Source: Bradyrhizobium sp. LTSP849 (lineage in GTDB: Bacteria; Pseudomonadota; Alphaproteobacteria; Rhizobiales; Xanthobacteraceae). From it: 64,000 nt of DNA. The position numbers and the translations under genes are program-made. This document shows, piece after piece, positions 48,491 through 57,427 of the stretch; position 1 is the stretch's first letter; each line of letters opens with the position of its first letter. The stretch is from positions 1-64,000 of the forward strand of contig NZ_JYMR01000026.1 in assembly GCF_000938255.1 (NCBI RefSeq), read 5' to 3'. The notes beneath the pieces were generated by a model that saw nothing but the letters and a program-made list of their open reading frames with translations, had not been told where the DNA came from and made no database searches.

Positions 48491-50356
48491 CTACCGCGTC
48501 TTCACAATCTGGAGCAGCTCTTCCCCGTAATGCTCGAGCTTCTTGTCGCCGATGCCGGGGACGTTGCGCAATTCGTCGAGCGTGGTCGGCCAGGCGCGGA
48601 CGATGCCGTCGATCGTAGCGTCGTGCAGCACGACATAGGCCGGCACGCCGCGCTCGCGCGCGAGGTCCGAGCGCCAGGCGCGCAGCCGCGCGCGCAATTC
48701 GGGATCGACGTCGCCCTGCGGCGCGTTCATGGCCGGCGCGAGGTCGCCGCGGCGGGATTTTGCGCGGCTTGACCGAATGCGGGCGCCGGGCGCCTCCTCG
48801 CGCAGCCACACCTCGGTCTCGCCACGCAACACGCCGCGCGCGGAGTCCATCAGCTTCAGCGCGCCAAAGGCCTCGCTGTCACTCTGCAAATGCCCCATCG
48901 CCACCAGCTGCCGTAGCACCGTGCGCCACTGCTTCTCGTTGAGCTCGCGTCCGATGCCGAACACGGAGAGCTTGTCGTGGCCGAACTGCGTCACTTTCTC
49001 GGTCAGGCGTCCGATCAGCACATCGATCAGGTGCATCGCGCCGAAACGCTGCCCGGTGCGATAGGCGCAGGAGAGCAGCTTTTGCGCCAGCACCTTGCCA
49101 TCGCGCATTTGCGGCGGCGTCAGGCAATTGTCGCAATTGCCGCAACTCTCGCCGTGCAAGGTCTCGCCGAAATAGCCGAGCAGCCGCTTGCGCCGGCACT
49201 GTGCGGTCTCGGCAAGCCCAACCAGCGCATCGAGCTTGCCGATCGAGACCCGCTTGAAATCGTCTGATGCGGTGGATTCATCGATCATGCGGCGCTGCTG
49301 CACGATGTCCGAGAGACCGTAGGCCATCCAGGCCGCTGACGGCTTGCCGTCGCGGCCGGCGCGGCCGGTCTCCTGGTAGTAGGACTCGATGCTCTTGGGC
49401 AGATCGAGATGGGCGACGAAGCGCACGTCGGGCTTGTCGATGCCCATGCCGAAAGCGACGGTCGCGACGATGATGATGCCATCCTCGTTGAGGAAGCGAT
49501 CCTGGTTGCGCGAACGCACGCTGCTGTCGAGCCCGGCGTGATAGGGCAGCGCCGCAATGCCGGCATCCGCGAGCGCACCCGCGACCTCCTCGACCCGATT
49601 GCGGGAGAGGCAATAGACCACGCCGGCGTCGCCTGCATGGCGCTCCCGGATGAAGTCCTTGAGCTGCGACACCGCGCTGCGCTTGTCGACGATCTCGTAG
49701 CGGATGTTGGGCCGGTCGAAGCTGGAGACGAATTGCGGGGAACCCGTCAACCCGAGCCGCTCGACAATTTCCTTGCGCGTCAAATCATCGGCGGTCGCAG
49801 TCAGCGCGATACGAGGCACGTCGGGAAAGCGCTCGGCGATGATGGAGAGGCCGACATATTCAGGCCTGAAATCATGGCCCCATTGCGAAACGCAATGCGC
49901 CTCGTCGATCGCGAACAAGGCCACTTTCGCCTGCGCCAGCATCGACAGGCAGCGCGGCGTCACCAATCGTTCCGGCGCGACATAGAGCAGGTCGAGATCG
50001 CCTGCGATCAGGCGCCGCTCGATCTCGGAGGCTTCTTGCAGCGTTAGCGACGAATTCAGCGCCGCAGCATTGACTCCGGCCTCGATCATGCCCGCGACCT
50101 GGTCGCGCATCAGCGCGATCAGCGGCGACACCACGATGCCGCAGCCTTCGCGCAACAGAGCCGGTAATTGGTAGCACAACGACTTGCCGCCGCCGGTCGG
50201 CATCAGCACCAGGCAATTGCCCCCATCGGTGACATGCCGGATGATCTCGCCCTGCGCGCCGCGAAAGCCCGGCAGGCCAAACACCGAATGCAGCACCGAC
50301 AGCGCGTCGGGGCGATCGACTGAGGCAGGCAGCGAAGCGGTAGAGGGAACGGACAT
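48491..50356 (-). CDS. recQ: ATP-dependent DNA helicase RecQ
   Basis: A 621-aa 3'-5' helicase in recombination and fork repair. Walker A is MPTGGGKSLCYQL, the DEAH box is DEAHCVSQWGHDFRPEY, and the zinc-binding region (CGNCDNCLTPP) and a C-terminal HRDC domain (about 530-605) are present. Full length. Confidence 0.96.
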   Translation of the reverse strand: MSVPSTASLPASVDRPDALSVLHSVFGLPGFRGAQGEIIRHVTDGGNCLVLMPTGGGKSLCYQLPALLREGCGIVVSPLIALMRDQVAGMIEAGVNAAALNSSLTLQEASEIERRLIAGDLDLLYVAPERLVTPRCLSMLAQAKVALFAIDEAHCVSQWGHDFRPEYVGLSIIAERFPDVPRIALTATADDLTRKEIVERLGLTGSPQFVSSFDRPNIRYEIVDKRSAVSQLKDFIRERHAGDAGVVYCLSRNRVEEVAGALADAGIAALPYHAGLDSSVRSRNQDRFLNEDGIIIVATVAFGMGIDKPDVRFVAHLDLPKSIESYYQETGRAGRDGKPSAAWMAYGLSDIVQQRRMIDESTASDDFKRVSIGKLDALVGLAETAQCRRKRLLGYFGETLHGESCGNCDNCLTPPQMRDGKVLAQKLLSCAYRTGQRFGAMHLIDVLIGRLTEKVTQFGHDKLSVFGIGRELNEKQWRTVLRQLVAMGHLQSDSEAFGALKLMDSARGVLRGETEVWLREEAPGARIRSSRAKSRRGDLAPAMNAPQGDVDPELRARLRAWRSDLARERGVPAYVVLHDATIDGIVRAWPTTLDELRNVPGIGDKKLEHYGEELLQIVKTR

Positions 50357-50445
50357 GGGCGGAACAGGACCGGGCCGTGGGATTCGTCACAAGGCCAGTC
50401 GCATGACGGCGCGGGCGAGGCAAGACTGTTTGGGTAGCTTGTTCT

Positions 50446-50578
50446 CCCTCTCCCCGTTCTTACGGGGGAGAGGGTTGGGGTGAGGGGCCTCTCTCCACAT
50501 GCGAGATTGACGATAGACCTGTACCCCCTCACCCGGATCGCAAGAGCGATCCGACCTCTCCCCGCAAGCGGGGCGAGG
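50446..50578. repeat. Cluster of three palindromes between recQ and the deacetylase
   Basis: CCCTCTCCCCG / CGGGGGAGAGGG (50446-50474), CGGATCGC-AAGA-GCGATCCG (50534-50553) and CCTCTCCCCGC-AA-GCGGGGCGAGG (50555-50578). This has the form of a dispersed rhizobial intergenic repeat; a decayed unit lies at 53965-53992. Confidence 0.7.
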
Positions 50579-50586
50579 TTAGAGAG

Positions 50587-51330
50587 CTACGCCCCGATTC
50601 GCCGCAACGCCTCTGCGACTGTCACGATCGGCATGTTGCGCGTCTCGGCCGCCTTCAGCGCGTGGCGAAGCAACGCCGGCGAGCAGCCATAGGGGCTCGG
50701 CTGGTCGACCACGTCGTGGCCGTAGAAGATCAGCCAGCCGCCGCTTGCGGTTGCCTCGTCGAAGTAACGATCCACGCCCGCGGTGTCGATCTCGCGATCG
50801 ACAAGAGGCGAGGCGCGCAGGAACTGGAGATCGATGACATCGCGATTGACGCCGGGAAGGATGCCGCGCGCTGAACGGAAGGTCTTGGCGAGCTGCGGCT
50901 TGCGCCAGACCGACGCAAGGCCATACGGATAGGCGAAATTTTCGAGCGAGATCGAGGAGTCGATGGCACGGAAGTGGGTGCGGTTCCGTTCAATCTCCCG
51001 CGCCATGGCGGTCTCATCGAGATCAACTGCGCGGAGGTGCGAGAAGGTGTGGCAGGCGATCTCGTGGCCACCACGATGCAACCGCACGATCGCGTCGTTC
51101 GACAGGCCTTGCCAATGATCTCCCGGCTGATCGATCAGGCTGCCGGCGAGATAAAACGTTCCGCGGCCGCCATACGCTTCCAGCAGCGATGCACCCTTGC
51201 CTGCTGCACTGTCGGGAGCATCATCGAAGGTGAAGCTCACCATCGGCGCGTGCGCCTGCAAGCGGTGCGGCGCGGCACGGAAATGCCGGGCCAGCCGATT
51301 GCTCACGCGTCCGTGGAGTGCCGACCACAC
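50587..51330 (-). CDS. Polysaccharide deacetylase family protein
   Basis: A 247-aa NodB-fold protein. The metal and base motif is SFTFDDAPDSA (about residue 32) and the zinc motif is HEIACHTFSH (about 92). AYPYGLAS is the third motif. No signal peptide is apparent. GTG 51330 is the start. The substrate is unknown. Confidence 0.85.
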   Translation of the reverse strand: MWSALHGRVSNRLARHFRAAPHRLQAHAPMVSFTFDDAPDSAAGKGASLLEAYGGRGTFYLAGSLIDQPGDHWQGLSNDAIVRLHRGGHEIACHTFSHLRAVDLDETAMAREIERNRTHFRAIDSSISLENFAYPYGLASVWRKPQLAKTFRSARGILPGVNRDVIDLQFLRASPLVDREIDTAGVDRYFDEATASGGWLIFYGHDVVDQPSPYGCSPALLRHALKAAETRNMPIVTVAEALRRIGA

Positions 51331-51433
51331 GATTGCATTCCCTGTAATTCCCGACCGCGCTACTGAAACATCTGCGCGTCGCCTGAGGCAAGCTTTACGC
51401 CTTGTTAATCATAACGGAACCCATGCCCTCGTA

Positions 51434-52435
51434 CTAACGCGCAAGCAACGGCGCCTTGGTATCCGCGGCAAGATCGCGCAGCCAGTTGCGGAAGAGCGCC
51501 GCGGCGGCGCTGCCGGCAGCGATATCGCCGCGCAAATTCAGTGCGGGCAGCTCGTTGGTGAGCGCCGGATGGCGCTGGTGCCTCGCGCGCTTCTCGAATC
51601 GCGCAAGCCTCTCTTCGGTCGGTGCGTCGAAATAGCTCACGGGCACGGCCGGGTAGATCTCACGCTCGCGCGCGAGATAGCGGCCGATATCGCGCAGATA
51701 TTCGCGCTGGAGCGACAGCGCGTCATATTCGGGATGGCCCTGGAAGAACACGAAGCGGCTGGCATATTGCCGGACGAAGATGTCGACGCCGGCCCGGACC
51801 GAACGGGTCAGCACCTGATAGCCGGCCTGCGTGAGATCGCGCTCTGTGACTTCGTTCAGGCGCGAGTGCGAGATCTTGAACGGCGCGGGCGCCTCGCGCG
51901 TCAGCGAATCGCTCGTCACGGCATCGCAGTCGAAGATGCCGTGGCATTTGGCCGGCAACCGCTGCCGTTCGATGCGATCGAGATGCAGCACCGCCGCATG
52001 CGCGGCGAGGCATGACCAGATCGTCGAGCGCGTGTTGGTCTTGGCCCAATCGACGAGATCGGTGAGGTCGCGCCAATACGGCTCCTGGTCGAGCTCGGGC
52101 GCCACCGGCTCGGCGCCGGTCACGATCAGCCCGTCGAACTTTTGGCGCTTGAGATCAGAGAGATCGGAATATTCGCTCTCGACGTGCCACTTCGCTTCCG
52201 GCGAGCGCATCACCGACGGCAGCGAGAAGCAGTGGAAACGGATGCGGCGCGGCCCCGCGGCAGCCTGAAGCAGCTTCATGAACTGCCGCTCGGTCGCCTT
52301 CAGCGCCGGGTCCGGCATGTTGTTGATCAACCCGATGGAGAGCTCGGCGCCGCCGTGATGGCGTGCGAGATCCGCTTCGGCCGGCACCAGGGCCGGGCTC
52401 GAGATACCTTGATCCCTGTCGATCAAGATGCTCAT
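51434..52435 (-). CDS. Homoserine O-succinyltransferase-like (MetA/HTS family)
   Basis: A 333-aa glutaminase-fold acyltransferase of the MetA family. SIGLINNMPDPALKATERQF is the family start; the catalytic Cys is in WSCLAAHAAVLHL, His and Glu in FFQGHPEYD. It activates homoserine for methionine synthesis. Its partner metY lies 12 bp upstream. The acyl donor (succinyl or acetyl) cannot be decided by eye. Confidence 0.88.
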   Translation of the reverse strand: MSILIDRDQGISSPALVPAEADLARHHGGAELSIGLINNMPDPALKATERQFMKLLQAAAGPRRIRFHCFSLPSVMRSPEAKWHVESEYSDLSDLKRQKFDGLIVTGAEPVAPELDQEPYWRDLTDLVDWAKTNTRSTIWSCLAAHAAVLHLDRIERQRLPAKCHGIFDCDAVTSDSLTREAPAPFKISHSRLNEVTERDLTQAGYQVLTRSVRAGVDIFVRQYASRFVFFQGHPEYDALSLQREYLRDIGRYLAREREIYPAVPVSYFDAPTEERLARFEKRARHQRHPALTNELPALNLRGDIAAGSAAAALFRNWLRDLAADTKAPLLAR

Positions 52436-52447
52436 CGGGGCGGCTGC

Positions 52448-53749
52448 CTACTCCGCCGCCTGAAGACGCGCGGCCGGACAGGCCTTTTCCAAGGCCTGGT
52501 CGATGTCCTCGATGATATCGGCGGCATGCTCGATGCCGATCGAGAGGCGGATCGTCTCCGGAAGCACGCCGGCGGTGCGCTGTTGCTCGGCCGACATCTG
52601 GCGGTGCGTGGTCGAGGCCGGATGGCAGGCCAGCGACTTGGCGTCGCCGATATTGACGAGCCGCGTGATCAGCTTCAGCGCATCGTAGAAGCTCTTACCC
52701 GCCTCCATGCCGCCCTTGATGCCGAAGGTGAACAGCGAGGAGGCGTTGCCGTCGAGATATCTTTGGACCAGCGAATAATAGGGGCTGTCCGGGAAACCCG
52801 TGTAGTTCACCCAGGCAACGCGCGGATCGGCGCGCAGGAATTCGGCGACCTTGCGGGCGTTCTCGCAGTGGCGCTCCATGCGCAACGCCACGGTCTCGAT
52901 GCCCTGGAGCAGCAGGAAGGCGTTGAACGGCGACAGCACCGAGCCCATGGTGCGCTGATAGATGCTCCGCGCGCGCTCGATATAGGCGGTCTTGCCGAAA
53001 CGCTCGGCATAGACGAGGCCATGATAGGAAGCGTCCGGCTTATTGTAGCCCGGGAAGCGATCGGCGTGCTTGGCCCAGGGGAAATTTCCTGAATCGACGA
53101 TGGCGCCGCCGAGCGTGGTGCCGTGGCCGCCCAAAAACTTGGTCAGCGAATGTACAGCGATGTCGGCGCCGTAGTCGAACGGCTTGAGCAGGATCGGGGT
53201 CGCGACGGTGTTGTCAACGATCAGCGGCACGCCACGGGCGTGCGCGATTTTGGCCAGCGCCTCGATGTCGCAGACATTGCCGGCGGGATTGCCGATGGTC
53301 TCGGCGAACACGGCACGGGTGTTCTCGTCGATCAGTCTTTCGATCGCCTCGGGCTTGTCGCTCTCGGCGAAGCGGCCCGTGATGCCCTGGCGTGGCAGAA
53401 TGTGGGAGAGCAGCGTATGCGTGGTGCCATAAAGCTGCGGTACGGACACGATGTTGCCGCCGTGATCGGCGACGTTGACGAAGGCGAAATGCAGCGCCGC
53501 CTGGCCGCTCGCGACCGCAAGCGCGCCGACACCGCCTTCGAGCTCGCTGATGCGCTTCTCCAGCACCGCGCTGGTCGGATTGGCGATGCGGCTGTAACGA
53601 TAACCTTCGGCCTCGAGATTGAAGAGCGCCGCGCCATGATCGGCGCTGTCGAAGGCGTAGGCGGCGGTCTGGTAGATCGGCACGGCGACCGCGTGCGTGG
53701 TGGCTTCGGGTTCGTAGCCGGCGTGAATAGCGATCGTCTCGTTGCGCAT
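52448..53749 (-). CDS. metY: O-acetyl/succinylhomoserine sulfhydrylase
   Basis: A 433-aa PLP enzyme of the Cys/Met family that turns acylhomoserine plus sulfide into homocysteine. The PLP lysine is in VHSLTKFLGGHGTTLGG; ETIGNPAGN and the C-terminal RLSIGIEHAADIIEDIDQAL are conserved. GGAGGTGGC precedes the ATG at 53749. It forms an operon with the MetA-like gene, giving a direct sulfhydrylation route. Confidence 0.94.
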   Translation of the reverse strand: MRNETIAIHAGYEPEATTHAVAVPIYQTAAYAFDSADHGAALFNLEAEGYRYSRIANPTSAVLEKRISELEGGVGALAVASGQAALHFAFVNVADHGGNIVSVPQLYGTTHTLLSHILPRQGITGRFAESDKPEAIERLIDENTRAVFAETIGNPAGNVCDIEALAKIAHARGVPLIVDNTVATPILLKPFDYGADIAVHSLTKFLGGHGTTLGGAIVDSGNFPWAKHADRFPGYNKPDASYHGLVYAERFGKTAYIERARSIYQRTMGSVLSPFNAFLLLQGIETVALRMERHCENARKVAEFLRADPRVAWVNYTGFPDSPYYSLVQRYLDGNASSLFTFGIKGGMEAGKSFYDALKLITRLVNIGDAKSLACHPASTTHRQMSAEQQRTAGVLPETIRLSIGIEHAADIIEDIDQALEKACPAARLQAAE

Positions 53750-54023
53750 CGTGCCACCTCCGCGTGGAGCGGGCCGCACTTATTGGCCTGTATGAGGCAT
53801 GTGCGTTGTCCGCCGTCCCCGTGTTAGAGGCGGGTGGTAAAGCGGGCAATAATTCGTCTACAGATCGATGAAGTAACCCTAACGGTTATTGGTGAATTGG
53901 CTAAAATTTGAGTCAAATTGGATTAATGAATTCGTACGGTGCCGTCTCGCCACTGTGCGGCGATCCACCCTCTCCACAAGGGGCGAGGGTGGCACTGTCA
54001 ACGCCGCGACAGTTCGCGAAGGA
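53750..54023. other. metY upstream region
   Basis: A 274-bp spacer between the two leftward genes metY and the amidase. It contains a hairpin CCACCCTC-N12-GAGGGTGG (53965-53992), which could end amidase transcription. I looked for a SAM-II riboswitch upstream of metY and saw no convincing match. No other gene. Confidence 0.4.
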
Positions 54024-55598
54024 TCAGGCCATCGTTTCCCAGAGCCGATGGGGCAGCACGCCCGCGCGCTTCTCGATCGCAGCCGCCGCATCCAGCGCAA
54101 GATCCTCGCGGTAACGGCCGGCGATGAGCTGCACGCCGATCGGCTTGCCGTCGTGCAGGGCCACCGGCACCACTGCGCCGGGCAGGCCCAGCACGTTGAT
54201 CGCGGAGATGAAGCGGATCTCGCCCCAGAAGATCTCGCGCACGCGCTCGGCGCTGACGGTGTCGTCGCGCGGGCCCGGCGTCGGCTGTACCGTCGTCGGC
54301 GCCAGCACGACCGGATAGTCCTCGAAGAACAATTGCCAGGCGCGGATATGGCCGCTGCGCGCGGCGGTGGCGCGCATCCAGGCCGGCAGGTCGAGCACGC
54401 TGGCCTTGGTCTTCATGCCGCCCCACGCCTTGTGGAAATCCTCGGACGTGACCTTCAGCATGCCGGCCTCCTGCATCACCACCGTTTCATTGGTGATGAT
54501 GTCGCACCAGGTCTGCCAGACGCCGTTAATGTCGGGCACCTCGACCTCGCTGACGCGATAGCCGGAACGCTCGAGGTGATCGGCGGCCTGGCGCAGCGCC
54601 GCGGTGACCGACGGATCGACGTCCATGTCCTCGGGGATTTTTGCCAGCGCGACCTTGATCGGCCCCTTCGGCTTCGGCCCGACCAGCGGCGCCGGCACCC
54701 ACCAGGGGTCGCGCGGATCACGCTGGCTCATCGCCTCCAGCGCCAGACGAACGTCGGCGACGTGACGGGCGAGCGGCCCCTGCGCCGACATCAGATGCGC
54801 CAGCATCGGCCGCTCGGCGGTGGCGCTCTGGTTGAAGGCGGGAATGCGGCCCTGCGTCGGCTTGATGGTAGCAACGCCGTTGCAATGCGCCGGCCAACGC
54901 AGCGAGCCGCCGATGTCGTTGCCATGCGCGATGGTGCCGATGCCGGCAGCAACCGCTGAACCCGCACCGCCGGAGGAGCCGCCGCAGGTGATATTCGGAT
55001 CCCAGGGATTGAGCGTCAGCCCATGCAGCGGATTGTCGGTGAAGCCGCGGAACGAGAATTCCGGCGTGTTGGTGAGGCCGAGCACGATCGCACCGGCCTT
55101 CTTCAGGTTGCGTACGACCGGCGAATCCGACGGCGCGATGAGGTCCTTGTTAGCGGGTACGCCGTTGAAATTGGGCCGGCCTTCGAAGTCGACATTCTCC
55201 TTGATCGTGATCGGGACGCCATGCAGGAGGCCAAGCTCGCCGCCCTTGGCGCGCTGCTTGTCGGCCGCATGCGCCGCCTTCAGCGCCTCTTCGCCGAGAT
55301 CGACGACGACCGCATTGAGCCTGGGATTGACGGCGTGCATCCGCGCCAGATGCGCCTCGACGGTCTCGACCGCGGAGATTGCGCCGGAGCGAATCGCGGC
55401 CGCGGTGTCGACCGCCGACCATTGCCAGGCCGGGCCTTTCGGGCGGCGCGCTGTGGCGGATTTACGGGACGTGGTCTTCTTGACTGTCTTCTTGGCCTGT
55501 TTCGCAACAGCGCCCTTGCGGCCGGCGGTCTTCTTGCTCGAGGTCTTCGCTGCTTTCTTTGAAGCGCTTTTCTTCTTGGTCGCTGTCTTCTTCGCCAC
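54024..55598 (-). CDS. Amidase with histone-H1-like N-terminal tail
   Basis: A 524-aa amidase-signature enzyme. Residues 1-52 are almost wholly Lys, Ala, Thr, Ser and Arg in a histone-H1-like pattern (AKKTATKKKSASKK...). The enzyme proper begins near residue 58 (WQWSAVDTAAAIRSGAI). The triad is seen in HGVPITIKENV (Lys), CGGSSGGAGSA (cis-Ser) and GNDIGGSLRWPA (nucleophile). The reading is continuous without a frameshift. The substrate is unknown. Confidence 0.88.
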   Translation of the reverse strand: MAKKTATKKKSASKKAAKTSSKKTAGRKGAVAKQAKKTVKKTTSRKSATARRPKGPAWQWSAVDTAAAIRSGAISAVETVEAHLARMHAVNPRLNAVVVDLGEEALKAAHAADKQRAKGGELGLLHGVPITIKENVDFEGRPNFNGVPANKDLIAPSDSPVVRNLKKAGAIVLGLTNTPEFSFRGFTDNPLHGLTLNPWDPNITCGGSSGGAGSAVAAGIGTIAHGNDIGGSLRWPAHCNGVATIKPTQGRIPAFNQSATAERPMLAHLMSAQGPLARHVADVRLALEAMSQRDPRDPWWVPAPLVGPKPKGPIKVALAKIPEDMDVDPSVTAALRQAADHLERSGYRVSEVEVPDINGVWQTWCDIITNETVVMQEAGMLKVTSEDFHKAWGGMKTKASVLDLPAWMRATAARSGHIRAWQLFFEDYPVVLAPTTVQPTPGPRDDTVSAERVREIFWGEIRFISAINVLGLPGAVVPVALHDGKPIGVQLIAGRYREDLALDAAAAIEKRAGVLPHRLWETMA

Positions 55599-55796
55599 GT
55601 CTCATCTCCTGAAATTGCGGCGCGGAGGTTATGGAGGGCGACGCGGCATGTACAGCGGCGTTTCTGCATGGCGCGTTGCCGCGGCGCAGTGATGCGACGG
55701 ATTGTCGTCGGCCCTTACACCGGCGGCGGGTTCAGCCGCGCAAAGCCGCCCTGGATAGGGTGCTCTGCAAAACGACAATCCGGGGACCGCGAAGAC

Positions 55797-55937
55797 ATTC
55801 GCGCCGTCTATGTCGGCCACACCGCACCCTTGCCCGCACGCGTGCGGGCGTTCATCGATTTCCTGGCAGAGCATGTGCGAGTGAGCAATCCCGCGCTGAA
55901 GCGCGCGGGGGATGGGAGGTGGCGGCTTGTGAAATGA
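55797..55937 (+). pseudogene. Remnant of a LysR-family regulator C-terminus
   Basis: The translated segment IRAVYVGHTAPLPARVRAF continuing to IDFLAEHV reads as the end of a LysR ligand-binding domain. No HTH or upstream domain is found between this and the divergent amidase. The remnant stops 6 bp before the attachment repeat at 55943. Confidence 0.6.
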
Positions 55938-55942
55938 GGCTG

Positions 55943-55959
55943 ATGGCGGAGAGAGTGTC
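55943..55959. repeat. Attachment-site direct repeat, left copy
   Basis: ATGGCGGAGAGAGTGTC is repeated exactly at 60828-60844. TGGCGGAGAGAGTG reads as the reverse complement of a tRNA-Ser 3' end including CCA (CACTCTCTCCGCCA). The rest of a tRNA is not present next to it. This marks a probable left boundary of integrated DNA. Confidence 0.65.
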
Positions 55960-56405
55960 AGTCAACTCCCCTTGAAATACAAAGTATTTTTGGCCTCCCT
56001 AGACCAAAACCCACCGTTTGAGCTACGACCAAAAAGCGAGGTTCCACCACCTCCAATCGTGGCTCACCATCAGGTTCTGGCCAGCCCTACGATTTCCGTC
56101 GGCGGTCGACGGCAGGGGTTGTTTCTAGGCGCTTGCTCCCCGAAGGTAGTGGTCACACGTTCGAATCGTGTGATCAATCGTCTCTGATAAATCGGAGCAG
56201 TTGAACCTCACAAGCGCGGCTACTCCATCCACCTCGGTATGGAGGGGCATGGCGCCTCATCAGCGATGGGAAGCACCACATACCGTTTCATCCGGTCCAT
56301 CTTGAACAAGCGTTGGGTAGCTTCATAGGGTCGAGTAGAGGCGTCGATCGCGCGACGCCCCTTGATGCTCGTTCGGGCATTTGGCGCGGCCATGCCTAAA
56401 CGACG
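55960..56405. other. Intergenic scar with tRNA-like T-arm
   Basis: No gene is found in this 446-bp stretch. A T-arm-like hairpin ACACG-TTCGAAT-CGTGT (56155-56171, flanked by T-C and G-A pairs) carries the conserved TTCGAAT loop of tRNAs, but no anticodon arm or acceptor stem surrounds it. A second hairpin TTTTGG-N10-CCAAAA lies near 55989-56010. The region looks like debris from repeated integration at tRNA genes. Confidence 0.4.
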
Positions 56406-57155
56406 TTACTTTGCGCTCGTACTGGAATTGATGATGAAAGAAATGATCTCTTCGGTGGAGTCCGCAATATCGCTCGCCAGCGCCTGCCTTGCCTTGACGG
56501 AGTCGTGCTTCCGTAGTGCGGCAATGATCTGCCGATGGAACATGACGCTGGGTCGGCCTTCCGTGTCTGTCCTGGAATAGAGAACGTTATGCAGTGGTCC
56601 CGTTCTCAGCCAAAAATTATCGATCGTCGATAACAGCACCGGCAGCTTGGAAATTTCATAGAGCCCGTAGTGAAAATCCATATTGCATTTGGCTATCCTG
56701 CTGCGGTCTCGCTTCTTGAGCGCGTCCTCAAAATGAACCTGAAGCGTTTCCAAATGCAGTATTTGTTCTTTTGTCGCAAGTTTGGCTGCCTCTTCCGCCG
56801 CCAATCCTTCCAACTCCATGCGTATGCGCTTGACTTCGCGAATCTCACTTGCTGAAGGCACCGGAACGATCGCCGTGCTGTTGCGCGTCATCTGAAGCGC
56901 CTGCTCTGCGACCAGGCGCGTCAGGGCATCGCGAACCGGGGTAAGGCTCGTTCCGTATTGAGTGGCCAGTTCCCGCAACTTCAGCTTTGCTCCAGGTGGA
57001 ATCGAGCCGGATCGGAGAAGCGACCTCAGTTCATCGTAAATCATCTGGGCACGATGCGGCTCGCCGGTACCGCGCGCGGGCGACGAGATAACGGCGGGTA
57101 CCTCTGCCGTGGGTTGAATGGCCGAACGCGTGTTCGACTTCTTTGCAACAGCCAA
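56406..57155 (-). CDS. GntR-family regulator, FadR/FCD type
   Basis: A 249-aa regulator with a GntR winged helix at about 38-105 (GAKLKLRELATQYGTSLTPVRDALTRL) and an all-helical FCD ligand domain (MELEGLAAEEAAKL; metal-type histidines in MDFHYGLYE and MFHRQIIAAL). About 35 residues of low-complexity leader precede the HTH. It is divergent from the BKACE gene with three operator palindromes between. Confidence 0.9.
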   Translation of the reverse strand: MAVAKKSNTRSAIQPTAEVPAVISSPARGTGEPHRAQMIYDELRSLLRSGSIPPGAKLKLRELATQYGTSLTPVRDALTRLVAEQALQMTRNSTAIVPVPSASEIREVKRIRMELEGLAAEEAAKLATKEQILHLETLQVHFEDALKKRDRSRIAKCNMDFHYGLYEISKLPVLLSTIDNFWLRTGPLHNVLYSRTDTEGRPSVMFHRQIIAALRKHDSVKARQALASDIADSTEEIISFIINSSTSAK

Positions 57156-57339
57156 AGAGCTCTCCGGTGCGCTTCTCGCGGATTAAACCCAACGGTCCCA
57201 GCTAGCTCCCGAGGCGACGCTCGATTTCGCCCAGTTCTGTCGCTGGTCCGCTGGTCGCGGCACCATGACTAGTGGCGAACCTTGCATCTGTCCAGAACGG
57301 CTTTCCTCCCCCGACCGACCTGCCTCGCAGGCGAAACAA

Positions 57340-57400
57340 TTTGTGATAACAAAATCCGAATCCTCCATTTTGTTATAACAAATTTTTTTGTTATAACAAA
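57340..57400. promoter_or_regulatory. Triple palindromic operator for the GntR regulator
   Basis: TTTGTTATAACAAA occurs exactly at 57369-57382 and 57387-57400. A variant with one change, TTTGTGATAACAAA, is at 57340-57353. Each is a palindrome; centres are 29 and 18 bp apart. They lie upstream of the BKACE start in the 272-bp divergent spacer, the expected place for GntR control. Confidence 0.8.
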
Positions 57401-57427
57401 AATACCGGATTGGTTTGCGAGGTGAGC

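Noticed and set aside
47409..48809. 466-aa ORF antisense to acdS and the end of recQ
   Set aside because: It spans two well-supported genes and an inverted repeat and has no domain.
53750..53890. Possible SAM-II riboswitch upstream of metY
   Set aside because: SAM-II RNAs often precede met genes in rhizobia, but the minus-strand leader shows no convincing match to the conserved pseudoknot sequence. A covariance-model search would decide.
56140..56190. Full tRNA gene
   Set aside because: Only a T-arm is seen; there is no matching acceptor stem, D-arm or anticodon arm around it.
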